Source: DASPLX01 sp035627375
GTDB lineage: Bacteria > Pseudomonadota > Gammaproteobacteria > Burkholderiales > Burkholderiaceae_D
NCBI GenBank assembly: GCA_035627375.1
Contig: DASPLX010000061.1
Coordinates: forward strand, 59,239-123,238
DNA length: 64,000 nt
Direction of reading: 5' to 3'
Shown: piece after piece, positions 42,689 to 52,529 of the stretch
Layout: every line of letters starts with the position of its first letter
How positions within the stretch are numbered: the first letter of the stretch is position 1
Notes under the pieces: model-generated
What the model saw: the letters and a program-made list of their open reading frames with translations, nothing else
Databases searched by the model: none
Told to the model about the DNA's origin: nothing
Program-made: the position numbers and the translations under genes

Positions 42689-44107
42689 ATGAGCGCCGTA
42701 ATCTCGAAATCCGCATCCCAGGACTTTTTCGTTGCCGACCTGTCGCTGGCCGACTGGGGCCGCAAGGAAATCAAGATCGCCGAAACCGAAATGCCGGGCC
42801 TGATGGCGATCCGCGAGGAATTCGCCGCAGCGCAGCCGTTGAAGGGCGCGCGCATCACCGGTTCGCTGCACATGACGATCCAGACCGCCGTGCTGATCCA
42901 GACGCTGGAAGCGCTGGGCGCGAAAGTGCGCTGGGCCTCGTGCAACATCTACTCGACCCAGGACCATGCCGCCGCCGCGATCGCCGCCAACGGCACGCCG
43001 GTGTTCGCCTTCAAGGGCGAAAACCTCGACGAGTATTGGGATTTCACGCACCGCATCTTCGAATGGCCGAACGGCGAATATTCGAACATGATCCTCGACG
43101 ACGGCGGCGACGCGACGCTGCTGCTGCATCTCGGCGCCCGCGCCGAGAAAGACGCGAGCGTCTTGAACAATCCCGATTCCGAGGAAGCCGTCTGCCTGTT
43201 CAACGCGATCAAGAAGAAGCTGGCTGTCGATCCGACCTGGTACTCGACCCGCCTGGCGCAGATCAAGGGCGTCACCGAAGAAACCACGACCGGCGTGCAT
43301 CGCCTCTACCAGATGCATAAGGAAGGCAAGCTGGCCTTCCCGGCGATCAACGTCAACGACTCGGTCACGAAATCGAAGTTCGACAATCTCTACGGCTGCC
43401 GCGAATCGCTGGTCGACGGCATCAAGCGCGCGACCGACGTCATGGTGGCCGGCAAGGTCGCCGTCGTGTGCGGCTACGGCGACGTGGGCAAGGGCTCGGC
43501 GCAGGCGCTGCGCGCGCTGTCGGCGCAGGTCTGGGTCACCGAGATCGATCCGATCTGCGCGCTGCAGGCGGCGATGGAAGGCTATCGCGTCGTGACCATG
43601 GATTACGCCTGCGAACACGCCGACATCTTCGTGACCGCGACCGGCAACTACCATGTGATCACGCACGAGCACATGAAGAAGATGAAGGACCAGGCCATCG
43701 TCTGCAACATCGGCCACTTCGACAATGAAATCGAGGTCGCGGCGCTGCGCCAGTACAAGTGGGAAAACATCAAGCCGCAGGTCGACCACGTCATCTTCCC
43801 CGACGGCAAGCGCATCATCCTGCTGGCCGAGGGCCGCCTCGTGAATCTCGGCTGCGGCACCGGCCATCCGTCCTACGTCATGAGCTCGTCGTTCGCCAAT
43901 CAGACGATCGCGCAGATCGAGCTGTACACGAACACGAAAGCCTATCCGGTCGGCGTCTACACGCTGCCGAAGCACCTCGACGAAAAGGTCGCGCGCCTGC
44001 AGCTGAAGAAGCTCAATGCCCAACTGACCGAGCTGACCGAAGAACAAGCGGCCTATATCGGCGTGAAGAAGGACGGCCCGTACAAGGCCGACCACTATCG
44101 CTATTGA
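42689..44107 (+). CDS. ahcY: S-adenosylhomocysteine hydrolase (adenosylhomocysteinase)
   Basis: A 472-residue NAD-dependent enzyme splitting S-adenosylhomocysteine into adenosine and homocysteine. Visible marks: LHMTIQTAVLIQTLEALGA near residue 55, NVNDSVTKSKFDNLYGCRES, the Rossmann GYGDVGKGSAQALR near 265, and the C-terminal KADHYRY, whose Lys and Tyr reach the neighbouring NAD site. The length includes the bacterial insert of about 40 residues. The start at 42689 follows AAAGGAGG; upstream in-frame sequence is the riboswitch. It heads the operon with the membrane protein and metF. Confidence 0.98.
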   Translation: MSAVISKSASQDFFVADLSLADWGRKEIKIAETEMPGLMAIREEFAAAQPLKGARITGSLHMTIQTAVLIQTLEALGAKVRWASCNIYSTQDHAAAAIAANGTPVFAFKGENLDEYWDFTHRIFEWPNGEYSNMILDDGGDATLLLHLGARAEKDASVLNNPDSEEAVCLFNAIKKKLAVDPTWYSTRLAQIKGVTEETTTGVHRLYQMHKEGKLAFPAINVNDSVTKSKFDNLYGCRESLVDGIKRATDVMVAGKVAVVCGYGDVGKGSAQALRALSAQVWVTEIDPICALQAAMEGYRVVTMDYACEHADIFVTATGNYHVITHEHMKKMKDQAIVCNIGHFDNEIEVAALRQYKWENIKPQVDHVIFPDGKRIILLAEGRLVNLGCGTGHPSYVMSSSFANQTIAQIELYTNTKAYPVGVYTLPKHLDEKVARLQLKKLNAQLTELTEEQAAYIGVKKDGPYKADHYRY

Positions 44108-44164
44108 TCGCTTTGCTCCCTCTTCCGCGCATGCGGAAGAGGGAGCCGCCACGAGGAACGCACC

Positions 44165-44506
44165 ATGCGCCTGCTGATAACCTGGCTGATCAACGCGGTC
44201 GCGCTGTTCGCGCTGCCTTACCTGATGGATTCGGTGCGGGTCGAGAGCTTCGTCGTCGCGCTGATCGCGGCGCTGATCCTCGGGTTGGTCAATACGCTGG
44301 TACGGCCGGTGCTGGTATTGCTGACGCTGCCGGTCACGTTCCTCACGCTCGGCTTGTTCATCTTCGTCATCAACGGCCTGATGTTCTGGATGGTGGCCAA
44401 TTTCGTGCAGGGTTTCCAGGTCGCCGGCTTCTGGTCGGCGGTCGGCGGCGCGCTCCTCTACAGCATCATCTCGTGGGCCCTGTCCTCGCTCATTCTGGAT
44501 AAGTAA
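44165..44506 (+). CDS. Small membrane protein, phage-holin-4-like (YvlD) family
   Basis: A 113-residue protein with four hydrophobic helices (about 2-20, 27-50, 54-75 and 85-108) and the motif NTLVRPVLVLLTLPVTFLTLG of the holin-4/YvlD family. It is not a true lysis holin in most genomes; the role is unknown. It sits between ahcY (57 bases upstream) and metF (start directly after its stop), so it belongs to the methyl-cycle operon, an order conserved in betaproteobacteria. Confidence 0.88.
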   Translation: MRLLITWLINAVALFALPYLMDSVRVESFVVALIAALILGLVNTLVRPVLVLLTLPVTFLTLGLFIFVINGLMFWMVANFVQGFQVAGFWSAVGGALLYSIISWALSSLILDK

Positions 44507-45367
44507 ATGTCTTCCTCGCAAAAAAACTTCAGCATCGAGTTCTTCCCGCCCAAGACGCCGGAAGGCGTGGAAAAGCTGCGCGCGGCGCGCGCCAGGCTCG
44601 CCGAATTGAAGCCGAAGTATTTTTCGGTCACCTTCGGCGCCGGCGGCTCGACGCAACAAGGCACGCGCGACACCGTGCTGGAAATCCGGAGCGAAGGGCA
44701 CGATGCGGCTCCGCACATCTCCTGCATCGGCACATCGCGCGACACGGTGCGCGGCATTCTCGCCGACTACAAGGCGCACGGCGTCAAACGCCTGGTGGCC
44801 TTGCGCGGCGATCTGCCGAGCGGATTCGGCGCCGGCGTATCGAGCGAGTTCCGCTATGCCAACGAATTGATCGAATTCATCCGCGGCGAGACCGGCGATT
44901 GGTTTCACATCGAAGTCGCCGCCTATCCGGAAATGCACCCGCAGGCGAAGTCGCCGCAGGACGACCTGCAGAATTTCGCCCGCAAGGTGAAGGCCGGCGC
45001 GAATGCGGCGATCACGCAGTATTTCTACAATGCCGACGCTTATTTCCGCTTCGTCGACGAGGCGCACAGGATGGGCGTCGACATTCCCATCGTGGCCGGC
45101 ATCATGCCGATCACGAATTATTCGCAACTCATGCGTTTCTCGGAAATGTGCGGCGCCGAGATTCCGCGCTGGGTCCGCCTGAAACTCGCCAGCTTCGGCG
45201 ACGACACGGCGGCGATCCGCGCTTTCGGCCAGGATGTCGTGACCGCGTTGTGCGAGCGTTTGCTGGCGGGCGGCGCGCCCGGCTTCCATTTCTACACCTT
45301 GAACCAGGCGGCGGCGACGACCGCGATCTGGCAGCGGCTCGGATTGGGCGGCGGATCGGGCGCCTGA
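44507..45367 (+). CDS. metF: Methylenetetrahydrofolate reductase
   Basis: A 286-residue flavoprotein reducing 5,10-methylene-THF to 5-methyl-THF, the methyl donor for methionine synthesis. FSIEFFPPKTPEGVEKL near the N-terminus contains the catalytic Glu; VTFGAGGSTQ, LVALRGDLP and ITQYFYNADAYFRFVDE follow. The start is directly after the stop of the membrane protein (TAA ATG), so translation is coupled. It completes the metK-ahcY-metF cycle under the SAH riboswitch. Confidence 0.97.
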   Translation: MSSSQKNFSIEFFPPKTPEGVEKLRAARARLAELKPKYFSVTFGAGGSTQQGTRDTVLEIRSEGHDAAPHISCIGTSRDTVRGILADYKAHGVKRLVALRGDLPSGFGAGVSSEFRYANELIEFIRGETGDWFHIEVAAYPEMHPQAKSPQDDLQNFARKVKAGANAAITQYFYNADAYFRFVDEAHRMGVDIPIVAGIMPITNYSQLMRFSEMCGAEIPRWVRLKLASFGDDTAAIRAFGQDVVTALCERLLAGGAPGFHFYTLNQAAATTAIWQRLGLGGGSGA

Positions 45368-45463
45368 TTCGCGCCAACCCTCCGCCCCGCTTCGCCGCCT
45401 TCGCTCTTCGCTGCGACGCCGGATCGGTATCGTCCGGCCGGCATTCCCCGCGCCGGGGCCGCT

Positions 45464-47029
45464 TCAGCGGCGAGCCCTCCGGTCGAAAAGCCAGGCCAGA
45501 AGGATCGCGACCAAGCCGGCCGCCGACAACACCGACACGCTGAACGGCGTCGCCGACCCATGTGCGCCGACGAGGTCGAGGATGGCTGCGTTCGGCGCTT
45601 GCGCGGAGATGTACATCGCGACCAGGAACAGCGCGAGAAACGTCCGCGCGCTGCGTGTTGCTCTACCCAACAGGTGGGCAACGGCGCTCAGGAAGAACAG
45701 TCCGCCGGCCAGCGCGAGAGCGCGGAGCGGCGCTTCCACCATCCAGCGCAGCAAGGCGGGCGCGGTCAGCAGGCAGCCGAGCAGAAGGGTGGATGCCGCT
45801 TGCGCCAGCGCATGCGCCGTCGCGCCGCCGGCGAGCGCGCCGCTCATGGATTCCAGGTCGGCCGCATGGTTGCGCACCGCGACGTCGCTGACGGCGATGC
45901 CCCAGAACACGACCGACATCATCACCACGCCGCCGAGAGCGGATGCCTGGGCGAGGAGTCCCGCCAGGCTAGCGACGGCCAGCGCGGCGATGAGCGACGG
46001 CTTGCTCATCAAGGTCAGGGCCAGGTCGGCTACGATCCCGCGCGCCGGCACGGGCAAACGCCCCGCCAATGCGAGCAGCGGCAAGGCGAGCCGCGCCAGC
46101 GGCCGCAGCACGCGATTGATGAGGTCGAGCGGCGAGCCGCGTTTCTTGCCATGCGCGGCCTTGACGCGATCCGGGGAAAAACGATGAAACAACAGCATCG
46201 CCGGCAGCAGCGGCACGGCGCCGAGCAGCGCGGAGGCGCAGCGGGTGGCGATCATGTCGGCGGTCCAGAAGCCGGATCCGATGATCGCGGGCGGAACGGC
46301 GGCGTTGAAGTCGGAGAGGCCGATGCTGATGTCGGGCGTGCCGAAGAGCTCGATCAACCTGGCGATGACGGTCGCCGCGCCGTTGAAGTCGATCAGGAGC
46401 AGCGGATTCCAGCCGCCGAACGGATGGTTGATGGTCGGCGCCATCGATGAGAATTGCGTCGCCCAGACGATGAAGTACAGCACGTCGCCGGCCTTGCCGA
46501 CCAGCGGTCCGCAGGATTCGCACAAGACCGCCATGCCGGCCGCGAGCGAGATCGCCGGCAGCAGCATGAGCACGTAGGTTTGCAGATACGCCGACAGCTG
46601 GATCGGCGCTTCGCCGCGCAAGCCGTGCAGCACCAGCATGGTCGTCATGAATGCCGCGGCCAGCGCGCAGAGATACGCCATGCCGCCGAGCCAGCGCCCC
46701 AACAGCAGCGTGCCGTCGCCGACCGGCGTCGCGCCCAGCACGCCGCCGATGCCGCAGCGCAGATCCTCCGCGACGCGGCCGCGCACGAGGTAGAACCCGC
46801 CGAGCCCGAACAGCAGGTTCAACAGCACGGCGCTGCCGATCGACAGCGTCATGCTGTCGTAGAGCAGGCGCGCGCCGCCGGCGTGCATGAGCGTCATGCC
46901 GCCGCGCGGATCGGGAATCGCCAGCCAGGTCACGGCGATGACGGCCAGCATGGCGAACACGGTGCTCGCGCGCCGCATCCGCAACCGGACTTCATGCGCG
47001 GCCATGGCGCGCAATGCCGGCGCGTTCAT
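45464..47029 (-). CDS. ABC-2-type transporter permease
   Basis: A 521-residue integral membrane protein with about twelve hydrophobic segments and no signal peptide, in two similar halves. It contains a periplasmic loop after the first helix (DPRGGMTLMHAGGARLLYDS), as in exporters of the ABC-2 class. The start at 47029 overlaps the ATPase stop by four bases, so the two proteins form one exporter. Substrate unknown; possibilities include lipids, peptides or drugs. Confidence 0.82.
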   Translation of the reverse strand: MNAPALRAMAAHEVRLRMRRASTVFAMLAVIAVTWLAIPDPRGGMTLMHAGGARLLYDSMTLSIGSAVLLNLLFGLGGFYLVRGRVAEDLRCGIGGVLGATPVGDGTLLLGRWLGGMAYLCALAAAFMTTMLVLHGLRGEAPIQLSAYLQTYVLMLLPAISLAAGMAVLCESCGPLVGKAGDVLYFIVWATQFSSMAPTINHPFGGWNPLLLIDFNGAATVIARLIELFGTPDISIGLSDFNAAVPPAIIGSGFWTADMIATRCASALLGAVPLLPAMLLFHRFSPDRVKAAHGKKRGSPLDLINRVLRPLARLALPLLALAGRLPVPARGIVADLALTLMSKPSLIAALAVASLAGLLAQASALGGVVMMSVVFWGIAVSDVAVRNHAADLESMSGALAGGATAHALAQAASTLLLGCLLTAPALLRWMVEAPLRALALAGGLFFLSAVAHLLGRATRSARTFLALFLVAMYISAQAPNAAILDLVGAHGSATPFSVSVLSAAGLVAILLAWLFDRRARR

Positions 47030-47901
47030 GCGGCCTCCGGTCGCGTCGAGCGAGCCGCATGCTGGCGCGCCATCAACGCCTCCTCGAGACTGGGCTCGAC
47101 CGCTTGCGCGTTGTCGCACGGCGGATGCGGATGCGCGATGCGGACCTGGATGCCGTGCGGCTGGCGCTGCGCATGCAAGACATGGACGCTGCCGTTGAGG
47201 GCGTCGTAGTGTTCGGCGGCGATCGTGGCCGACCAGATGCGGCCGCGCGCGTCGGCCAGCAGGCGTTCCGGCGTTTCGTAGGCGATCAGCCGGCCCTGGC
47301 GCATGATGGCCAGATGGTTCGCCATGTTCTCGATATCGGAGACGATATGGGTGGAGACGATCACCAGCTTGCGGAAGCCGATCTCCGCCAGCAGGTGGCG
47401 GAAGCGCAGCCGCTCCTCGGGATCGAGCCCGGCGGTCGGTTCGTCCACGATCAGGATGTCGGGATCGTTCAGCAGCGCTTGCGCGATGCCGAGCCGGCGC
47501 CGCATGCCGCCCGAGAAATTCGCGGCCGGACGATGCGCGTGATCATGCAGGTTGACGAGTTCCAGCAGATGCCGGATGCGGCGCGGGTCGCGCACGCCCT
47601 TGAGCGCGGCGAAGTATTGCAGGAATTCCAGCGCCGTCAGGTTGGCGTAGACGCCGAAATCCTGCGGCAGAAAGCCGAGGCGGCGCCGGATCGCCTCCGG
47701 CGTGCGCGCGATGTCCGCGCCGTCGAACAGGATGCGGCCGCGCGTCGGCTTGGTCAGCGTGGCGATCATTTGCATCAGCGTCGTCTTGCCGGCGCCGTTG
47801 TGTCCGATCAGGCCGATCACGCCGGCCGACAATCGCAATGAGACGTCGTCGACCGCCGTGGCGTTCTTGAAGGTTTTCGTGACGTTCTGCAGTTCCAGCA
47901 T
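47026..47901 (-). CDS. ABC transporter ATP-binding protein
   Basis: A 291-residue ATPase with Walker A GHNGAGKTTL near residue 33, Q-loop LPQDFGVY, ABC signature FSGGMRRRLG near residue 130, Walker B DILIVDEPTAGLDP and the H-loop in VIVSTHIVSD. The C-terminal tail is His/Pro-rich (RIAHPHPPCDNA). CAAGGAGGGG precedes the ATG. It powers the ABC-2 permease encoded immediately downstream. Confidence 0.93.
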   Translation of the reverse strand: MLELQNVTKTFKNATAVDDVSLRLSAGVIGLIGHNGAGKTTLMQMIATLTKPTRGRILFDGADIARTPEAIRRRLGFLPQDFGVYANLTALEFLQYFAALKGVRDPRRIRHLLELVNLHDHAHRPAANFSGGMRRRLGIAQALLNDPDILIVDEPTAGLDPEERLRFRHLLAEIGFRKLVIVSTHIVSDIENMANHLAIMRQGRLIAYETPERLLADARGRIWSATIAAEHYDALNGSVHVLHAQRQPHGIQVRIAHPHPPCDNAQAVEPSLEEALMARQHAARSTRPEAA

Positions 47902-48015
47902 GGTCCCCTCCTTGTTGTTCGTTTGATAGGGAGTGTGGGCAAGCGCGGACCGGCCGGCCATCGGAATGCGATGGACGGTATTTTCGGCGGGATGAGCCGT
48001 CGATAGCGGGGACCA

Positions 48016-48567
48016 TCAGGCGCCGATGCTGGCCGCTTCCGTGATGACCAGGTCGAGCACCGCATCGTGGGCGGCGCGTTCGAAGTCCGCCAGCGCGCAC
48101 GAATAGGCGATGCCGACTGCGAACGGGCGCGGCGCGCCGGCCAGCGTGCGGTCGTAGAAGCCGCCGCCGTAACCGAGGCGCGCGCGCTCCCTGGAGTAGC
48201 CGACGCAGGGAATGAGCAGGGCTTGCGGCTGCACGACGCGCTGCGGCGGCGCCGGTATCGACACCCCCATCGCGTCCTTCACCACGGCGTTGCCCGGAGC
48301 CCATGCCGCGAACCGCAGCGGCGCGTCGTCGGCGACGACGACCGGCAAGGCCAATTGCACGCCGAGCCGGAACAATTCCTCATAGGCCGGGCGCAAATCG
48401 GGTTCGCCGCGGATCGGCCAATACACGCCGAGAACGTCGACCGGTCGCGCATGCCACCAGGCGAGCACCTGCTCGCCGATCGATGCGTCGTACTTGCGGC
48501 GCGCCTCCTTGGGCATTGCATTTCTGGCAGCGAGCAGTTCGGTGCGCAACGCGGCTTTGTCGGACAT
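48016..48567 (-). CDS. fau: 5-formyltetrahydrofolate cyclo-ligase
   Basis: A 183-residue enzyme that recycles 5-formyl-THF to 5,10-methenyl-THF with ATP. The diagnostic motif RLGYGGGFYDRTL lies near residue 135 and WPIRGEPDLRP near 50. It is divergent from slt with 112 bases between. In many gammaproteobacteria this gene follows 6S RNA; no such structure fits the short gap here. Confidence 0.9.
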   Translation of the reverse strand: MSDKAALRTELLAARNAMPKEARRKYDASIGEQVLAWWHARPVDVLGVYWPIRGEPDLRPAYEELFRLGVQLALPVVVADDAPLRFAAWAPGNAVVKDAMGVSIPAPPQRVVQPQALLIPCVGYSRERARLGYGGGFYDRTLAGAPRPFAVGIAYSCALADFERAAHDAVLDLVITEAASIGA

Positions 48568-48679
48568 GATTCTTACGGTTCTTTTTGCGCGAACTATTGG
48601 AAGCCATCTGCTATCCTAGAAGCGGACCGTCGTTGACCGCGCCGCTGGCCGGGTGTTCGCTGGAGATCGGGTTGTCGTG

Positions 48680-50635
48680 ATGTATTTTCTGAAAAAGTCT
48701 GCCGCTGCGCTCTCTGTCGCCGTCGCATTGTTCGCCGCCCCCGCGCCGTTCGCGCATGCGGGGAAACGCCTTGCGAATTTTATCAACGACGACGATGTTT
48801 TCGCCGCTCTGCGCGATTCCGCGCGCCGCGACGACGGCGCGAAGACGGTCGAACTGGCGGCGCGCCTTCCCAATTATGCCATTCCTTCCTACGTCGACTA
48901 TTACCGCATCAAGCCGCGCCTGCGCACCGCCGGGCCGACCGAGATCCGGGAGTTCCTCAAGCGTTACGACGGCACAGCCATCGCCGACCGGCTGCGCAAT
49001 GACTGGCTGCTCGAACTCGGGTACCGGCGCGATTGGGCGACGTTCGACGAGCAGTATCCGCGTTTCGTATTGAACGACGATCTGCAGGTCAAATGCTATG
49101 CGCTGATGTCGAAGGCGCTCAAGGGGCAGCTCGTGGCCGACGACGCGCGCGCGCTGCTGGTCTCGCCGAAGGATTATGGCGAAGCCTGCAATGCCTTGAT
49201 CGCAACGCTGGCGCAAAGCGGCCAGTTCACGGACGACGATGTGTGGGCGCAAATGCGCCTGGCCGGCGAGCAGGGAGCGACTCCTGCCGCGCGCCGCCTG
49301 TCGGCCCTGACCGAGGCCCCCGAGAACGCGGTCGAAGGCGCGATCGAACGGCCGTCGTTCACGATCAAGAAGGGCATCGGCCGGGAGCGCGATACACGCG
49401 AGCTTTTCATCATCGCGCTCGGACGCACCGCCAAGAGCAATCCCGGGCAGGCGGCGCACATCCTGACGTCGTCGCTCGACAAGCTGACGCCGCGGGAACA
49501 GGCGTTGGCCTGGGGGCAGATCGCCCTGCAGGCTTCCTACAAGCTGGCCCCGGAAGCGTACCCCGAATACTGGAGCAAGACGGAGGGCGCCGCACTGTCG
49601 AATGAGGCTTATCAGTGGCGCGTGCGCATGGCCCTGCGCGCAGGTGATTGGATGAAAGTCAAGGCTTACATCGAAACGATGCCGCAGGCGCTGCGCGCCA
49701 ATCCGACCTGGGTGTACTGGCTTGGGCGCGCGCTCAAGGCCGAAGGACGGCAGGACGAAGCGAACAGTCTGTTTGCCTCGATCGCCGACCAGGTGCACTT
49801 CTATGGGCAACTGGCGCAGGAAGAGCTCGGCCTGAAGATCATGGTGCCGGAGGCGGCCCAGCCGGTGACGCCGGCCGAGATCGCGCCGATCGCCGCCAAT
49901 CCCGGCTTCAAGCGCGCATTGAAGTTCTTCGAGATGAACATGCGCCTGGAGGGCGTGCGCGAATGGAATTGGGAATTGCGCAAGCTGAACGAGCGCGAGC
50001 ATCTGGCGGCCGCCGAACTGGCGCGCCAGAACAATCTGCTCGACCGCATGGTCAACACCTCCGACCGCACCCGTTCCGAATTCGACTTCACGCAGCGCTA
50101 TCCGTCGCCGTTCCGCGATTTCATGGTGTCGACCACCAAGGCGCTCGGACTCGACATGGCCTGGGTCTACGGCCTGATCCGGCAAGAATCGCGTTTCGTC
50201 ATGAATGCGCGCTCCCAGGTCGGCGCATCGGGCCTGATGCAGGTGATGCCGGCGACGGCGCATTTCGTGGCCCGCAAGATCGGAATGAGCGATTACCGCC
50301 CGCATAACGTCAACGATACCAACGTCAATATCCAGCTCGGCGCGAACTACCTGAACATGGTGCTCAAGGATCTCGACGGTTCGCAGGCGCTGGCGACGGC
50401 CGCCTACAATGCCGGCCCCGGCCGGCCGCGGGCCTGGCGTTCCACGCTGTCCAAGCCGGTCGAGGGCGCGATCTTCGCCGAAACGATCCCGTTTTCCGAG
50501 ACGCGCGGTTACGTCAAGAATGTCTTGTCGAATGCGACTTACTACGCGGCCCTGTTCGAAGGCAAGCCGCAGTCGCTGAAGGAGCGGCTCGGCACCGTGG
50601 CGCCGAAAGGCTACCAGCCCTCCGATTTGCCCTGA
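48680..50635 (+). CDS. slt: Soluble lytic murein transglycosylase (Slt-type)
   Basis: A 651-residue periplasmic enzyme. Signal peptide at about 1-27 (FAHAGK), a long superhelical U-domain of short helices (about 30-440), a linker, then the SLT catalytic domain (about 485-620) with the catalytic Glu in YGLIRQESRFV, then GASGLMQVMPATA and TAAYNAGPGRP. It cleaves glycan strands with anhydromuramyl products. I prefer the ATG at 48680; an in-frame GTG 27 bases earlier is possible. No T2SS link is implied. Confidence 0.94.
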   Translation: MYFLKKSAAALSVAVALFAAPAPFAHAGKRLANFINDDDVFAALRDSARRDDGAKTVELAARLPNYAIPSYVDYYRIKPRLRTAGPTEIREFLKRYDGTAIADRLRNDWLLELGYRRDWATFDEQYPRFVLNDDLQVKCYALMSKALKGQLVADDARALLVSPKDYGEACNALIATLAQSGQFTDDDVWAQMRLAGEQGATPAARRLSALTEAPENAVEGAIERPSFTIKKGIGRERDTRELFIIALGRTAKSNPGQAAHILTSSLDKLTPREQALAWGQIALQASYKLAPEAYPEYWSKTEGAALSNEAYQWRVRMALRAGDWMKVKAYIETMPQALRANPTWVYWLGRALKAEGRQDEANSLFASIADQVHFYGQLAQEELGLKIMVPEAAQPVTPAEIAPIAANPGFKRALKFFEMNMRLEGVREWNWELRKLNEREHLAAAELARQNNLLDRMVNTSDRTRSEFDFTQRYPSPFRDFMVSTTKALGLDMAWVYGLIRQESRFVMNARSQVGASGLMQVMPATAHFVARKIGMSDYRPHNVNDTNVNIQLGANYLNMVLKDLDGSQALATAAYNAGPGRPRAWRSTLSKPVEGAIFAETIPFSETRGYVKNVLSNATYYAALFEGKPQSLKERLGTVAPKGYQPSDLP

Positions 50636-50721
50636 ATTTGAGATGCATCAAAATCCTCCTGCCATGCGGGAGGCTCTTGCGCTAGACTGAGATCGGCAGG
50701 TTCCCAGCCTGGGAGGCGCAT

Positions 50722-51675
50722 ATGAAATTCCGTTTCGTCCTGGTCCTCGGCGGCTCCGGCTTCATCGGCAGCCATCTCGTCGCCAAGCTCAACGACACCG
50801 GCCGGCGCGTCATCGTTGCGACGCGGCATTACGAGCATGCCAAGCACCTGGCTGTCTTTCCCGCCATCGACGACATCGTCGAAGCCGATATTCACGACGA
50901 TGCCGCGCTGAACGAACTGATGATCGGCATGGATGCCGTCGTCAACCTGGTGGGCATCCTGCATGCGAAGCCCGGCCGGCCGGGGCAGGCCTATGGACCG
51001 CAATTCGCGCGCGTGCATGTCGAACTGCCGCGCCGCATCGCCATGACTTGCCGCGCTAACGGCGTACGCCGTTATCTGCACATGAGCGCTCTCGGCGCAT
51101 CCCGCCAAGGGCCGTCGATGTATCAGCGTTCCAAGGCCGACGGCGAACGCGCGGCGACCGGCGATCGCTATCTCGAAGTCACGGTGTTCCGTCCTTCGGT
51201 CGTGTTCGGCGAGGAAGACCGTTTCCTCAATCTGTTCGCGCGCATGCAACGATTCCTGCCGTTCGTTCCGCTGGCCGGCGCGGAAACGAAGTTTCAACCG
51301 ATCTATGTCCAGGACGTCGCCCAAGCCTTCGCGCACGCTCTCGACAACGACCATACGATAGGCCGCAGCTACGAACTTGCCGGTCCGAACGTTTATACCC
51401 TGCGCGAGTTGGTGCGACTGGCCGGACGCTATTCCGGTCATCCGCGGTCCGTCGTCGGCCTGCCCGATGCGCTGGCCCGGGCACAGGCTTGGCTGTTCGA
51501 GCGCTTGCCGGGGCAGCCTTTGCTGTCGCGCGACAATCTCGATTCGATGAAGATCGATAATGTCGCCTCCGGGCCGATTTCCCCCGATCTCGGCATCACG
51601 CCGACTCCGCTCGAAGCGGTCGCGCCCTTTTATCTGGCCGGACGCAGCCCGCATCATCGCTTCGGTTACGCATAG
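50722..51675 (+). CDS. NDUFA9/complex-I-associated NAD(P)-binding (SDR-atypical) protein
   Basis: A 317-residue protein with the nucleotide motif LVLGGSGFIGSHL at residues 8-20 and an extended-SDR fold (VNLVGILHAKPG; the usual YxxxK is present as YQRSK). This matches the NDUFA9-like family, related to epimerases but with uncertain catalysis. Burkholderiales often encode it next to slt and cca, as here. A ribosome site (GGGAGG) precedes the start. The role is unproven. Confidence 0.82.
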   Translation: MKFRFVLVLGGSGFIGSHLVAKLNDTGRRVIVATRHYEHAKHLAVFPAIDDIVEADIHDDAALNELMIGMDAVVNLVGILHAKPGRPGQAYGPQFARVHVELPRRIAMTCRANGVRRYLHMSALGASRQGPSMYQRSKADGERAATGDRYLEVTVFRPSVVFGEEDRFLNLFARMQRFLPFVPLAGAETKFQPIYVQDVAQAFAHALDNDHTIGRSYELAGPNVYTLRELVRLAGRYSGHPRSVVGLPDALARAQAWLFERLPGQPLLSRDNLDSMKIDNVASGPISPDLGITPTPLEAVAPFYLAGRSPHHRFGYA

Positions 51676-51796
51676 TTGATGGGCCGGCGGCGCAGGCGTT
51701 TGGCAAACCTGTCCAAAAGCACTATCCTCATTGCTCATGGCCGCTTCGTCCAGCGTGACGGCGGCACGATTCACTGGTATCCACCGGACAGGACAT

Positions 51797-52528
51797 ATGC
51801 AAACCACGGAAGTCGACCCGCAACTCTCGCAAGCCTTGCAACGCGCCCAAAAGAACGCTCTGACGCTCATCATCGGCAACAAGAATTATTCATCGTGGTC
51901 GATGCGCCCCTGGGTGGCCATGAAAGCCTTCGGCATCTCCTTCGAGGAAGTGCGCATCGCTTTGCGCCGCCCGGAAACTTCGACCAAGATCGTGCATTAT
52001 TCGGCGGCCGGCCGCGTGCCGGTCCTGATCGACGGCGAGATCACGGTCTGGGATTCGCTTGCCATTTGCGAATATCTCGCGGAGCAGTTCCCGGAGAAGA
52101 ACCTGTGGCCGCGCGACGTCGCGGCGCGTGCCATGGCGCGCTCGATCTGCGCCGAAATGCATTCGGGTTTTACCGGATTGCGTTCCGACATGTGGATGAA
52201 TATCCGGGCCCGGTTTCCCGGCAAAGGCCGCACGATGGCGGCCCAGGCCGATATCGGCCGGATTTCGGAAATCTGGGAAACCTGCCTCTCGCGTTCCGGT
52301 CCCCGGGGATATCTGTTCGGCGATTTTTCGATCGCGGATGCCTATTTCTCCCCCGTGGTCATGCGCTTCCGGACCTATGGCGTATCGCTCGGGCCGGCGC
52401 TCGACGCCTACGCCGCCCGCGTCGCGGCCCATCCGGCCGTCGCCCGCTGGATCGCGGAGGCCGAAGCCGAAACCGAACGCGTCGCCGAACTCGACAGTTA
52501 TCCCGACTCCTCCGATTCGCGCCAGTGA
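51797..52528 (+). CDS. Glutathione S-transferase family protein
   Basis: A 243-residue protein with a thioredoxin-like N-terminal domain (about 23-100) and a helical C-terminal domain. The first domain has NKNYSSWSMRPWVAMKA, which may supply the catalytic Ser, and AAGRVPVLIDGEITVWDSLAICEYL with the conserved cis-Pro and Ser-Asp glutathione site. The first 20 residues are an extra Gln/Ala-rich tail. AGGA precedes the ATG. It sits 121 bases after the NDUFA9-like gene and one base before cca. Confidence 0.88.
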   Translation: MQTTEVDPQLSQALQRAQKNALTLIIGNKNYSSWSMRPWVAMKAFGISFEEVRIALRRPETSTKIVHYSAAGRVPVLIDGEITVWDSLAICEYLAEQFPEKNLWPRDVAARAMARSICAEMHSGFTGLRSDMWMNIRARFPGKGRTMAAQADIGRISEIWETCLSRSGPRGYLFGDFSIADAYFSPVVMRFRTYGVSLGPALDAYAARVAAHPAVARWIAEAEAETERVAELDSYPDSSDSRQ

Positions 52529-52529
52529 A

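Noticed and set aside
42665..45289. An 874-residue minus-strand frame opposite ahcY and metF
   Set aside because: It runs through three genes with clear families on the plus strand and through riboswitch sequence; composition is that of a shadow frame.
48568..48679. 6S RNA between the cyclo-ligase and slt genes
   Set aside because: The gap is only 112 bases and lacks the long closed-bubble hairpin of 6S RNA, although this RNA neighbours the cyclo-ligase gene in other bacteria.
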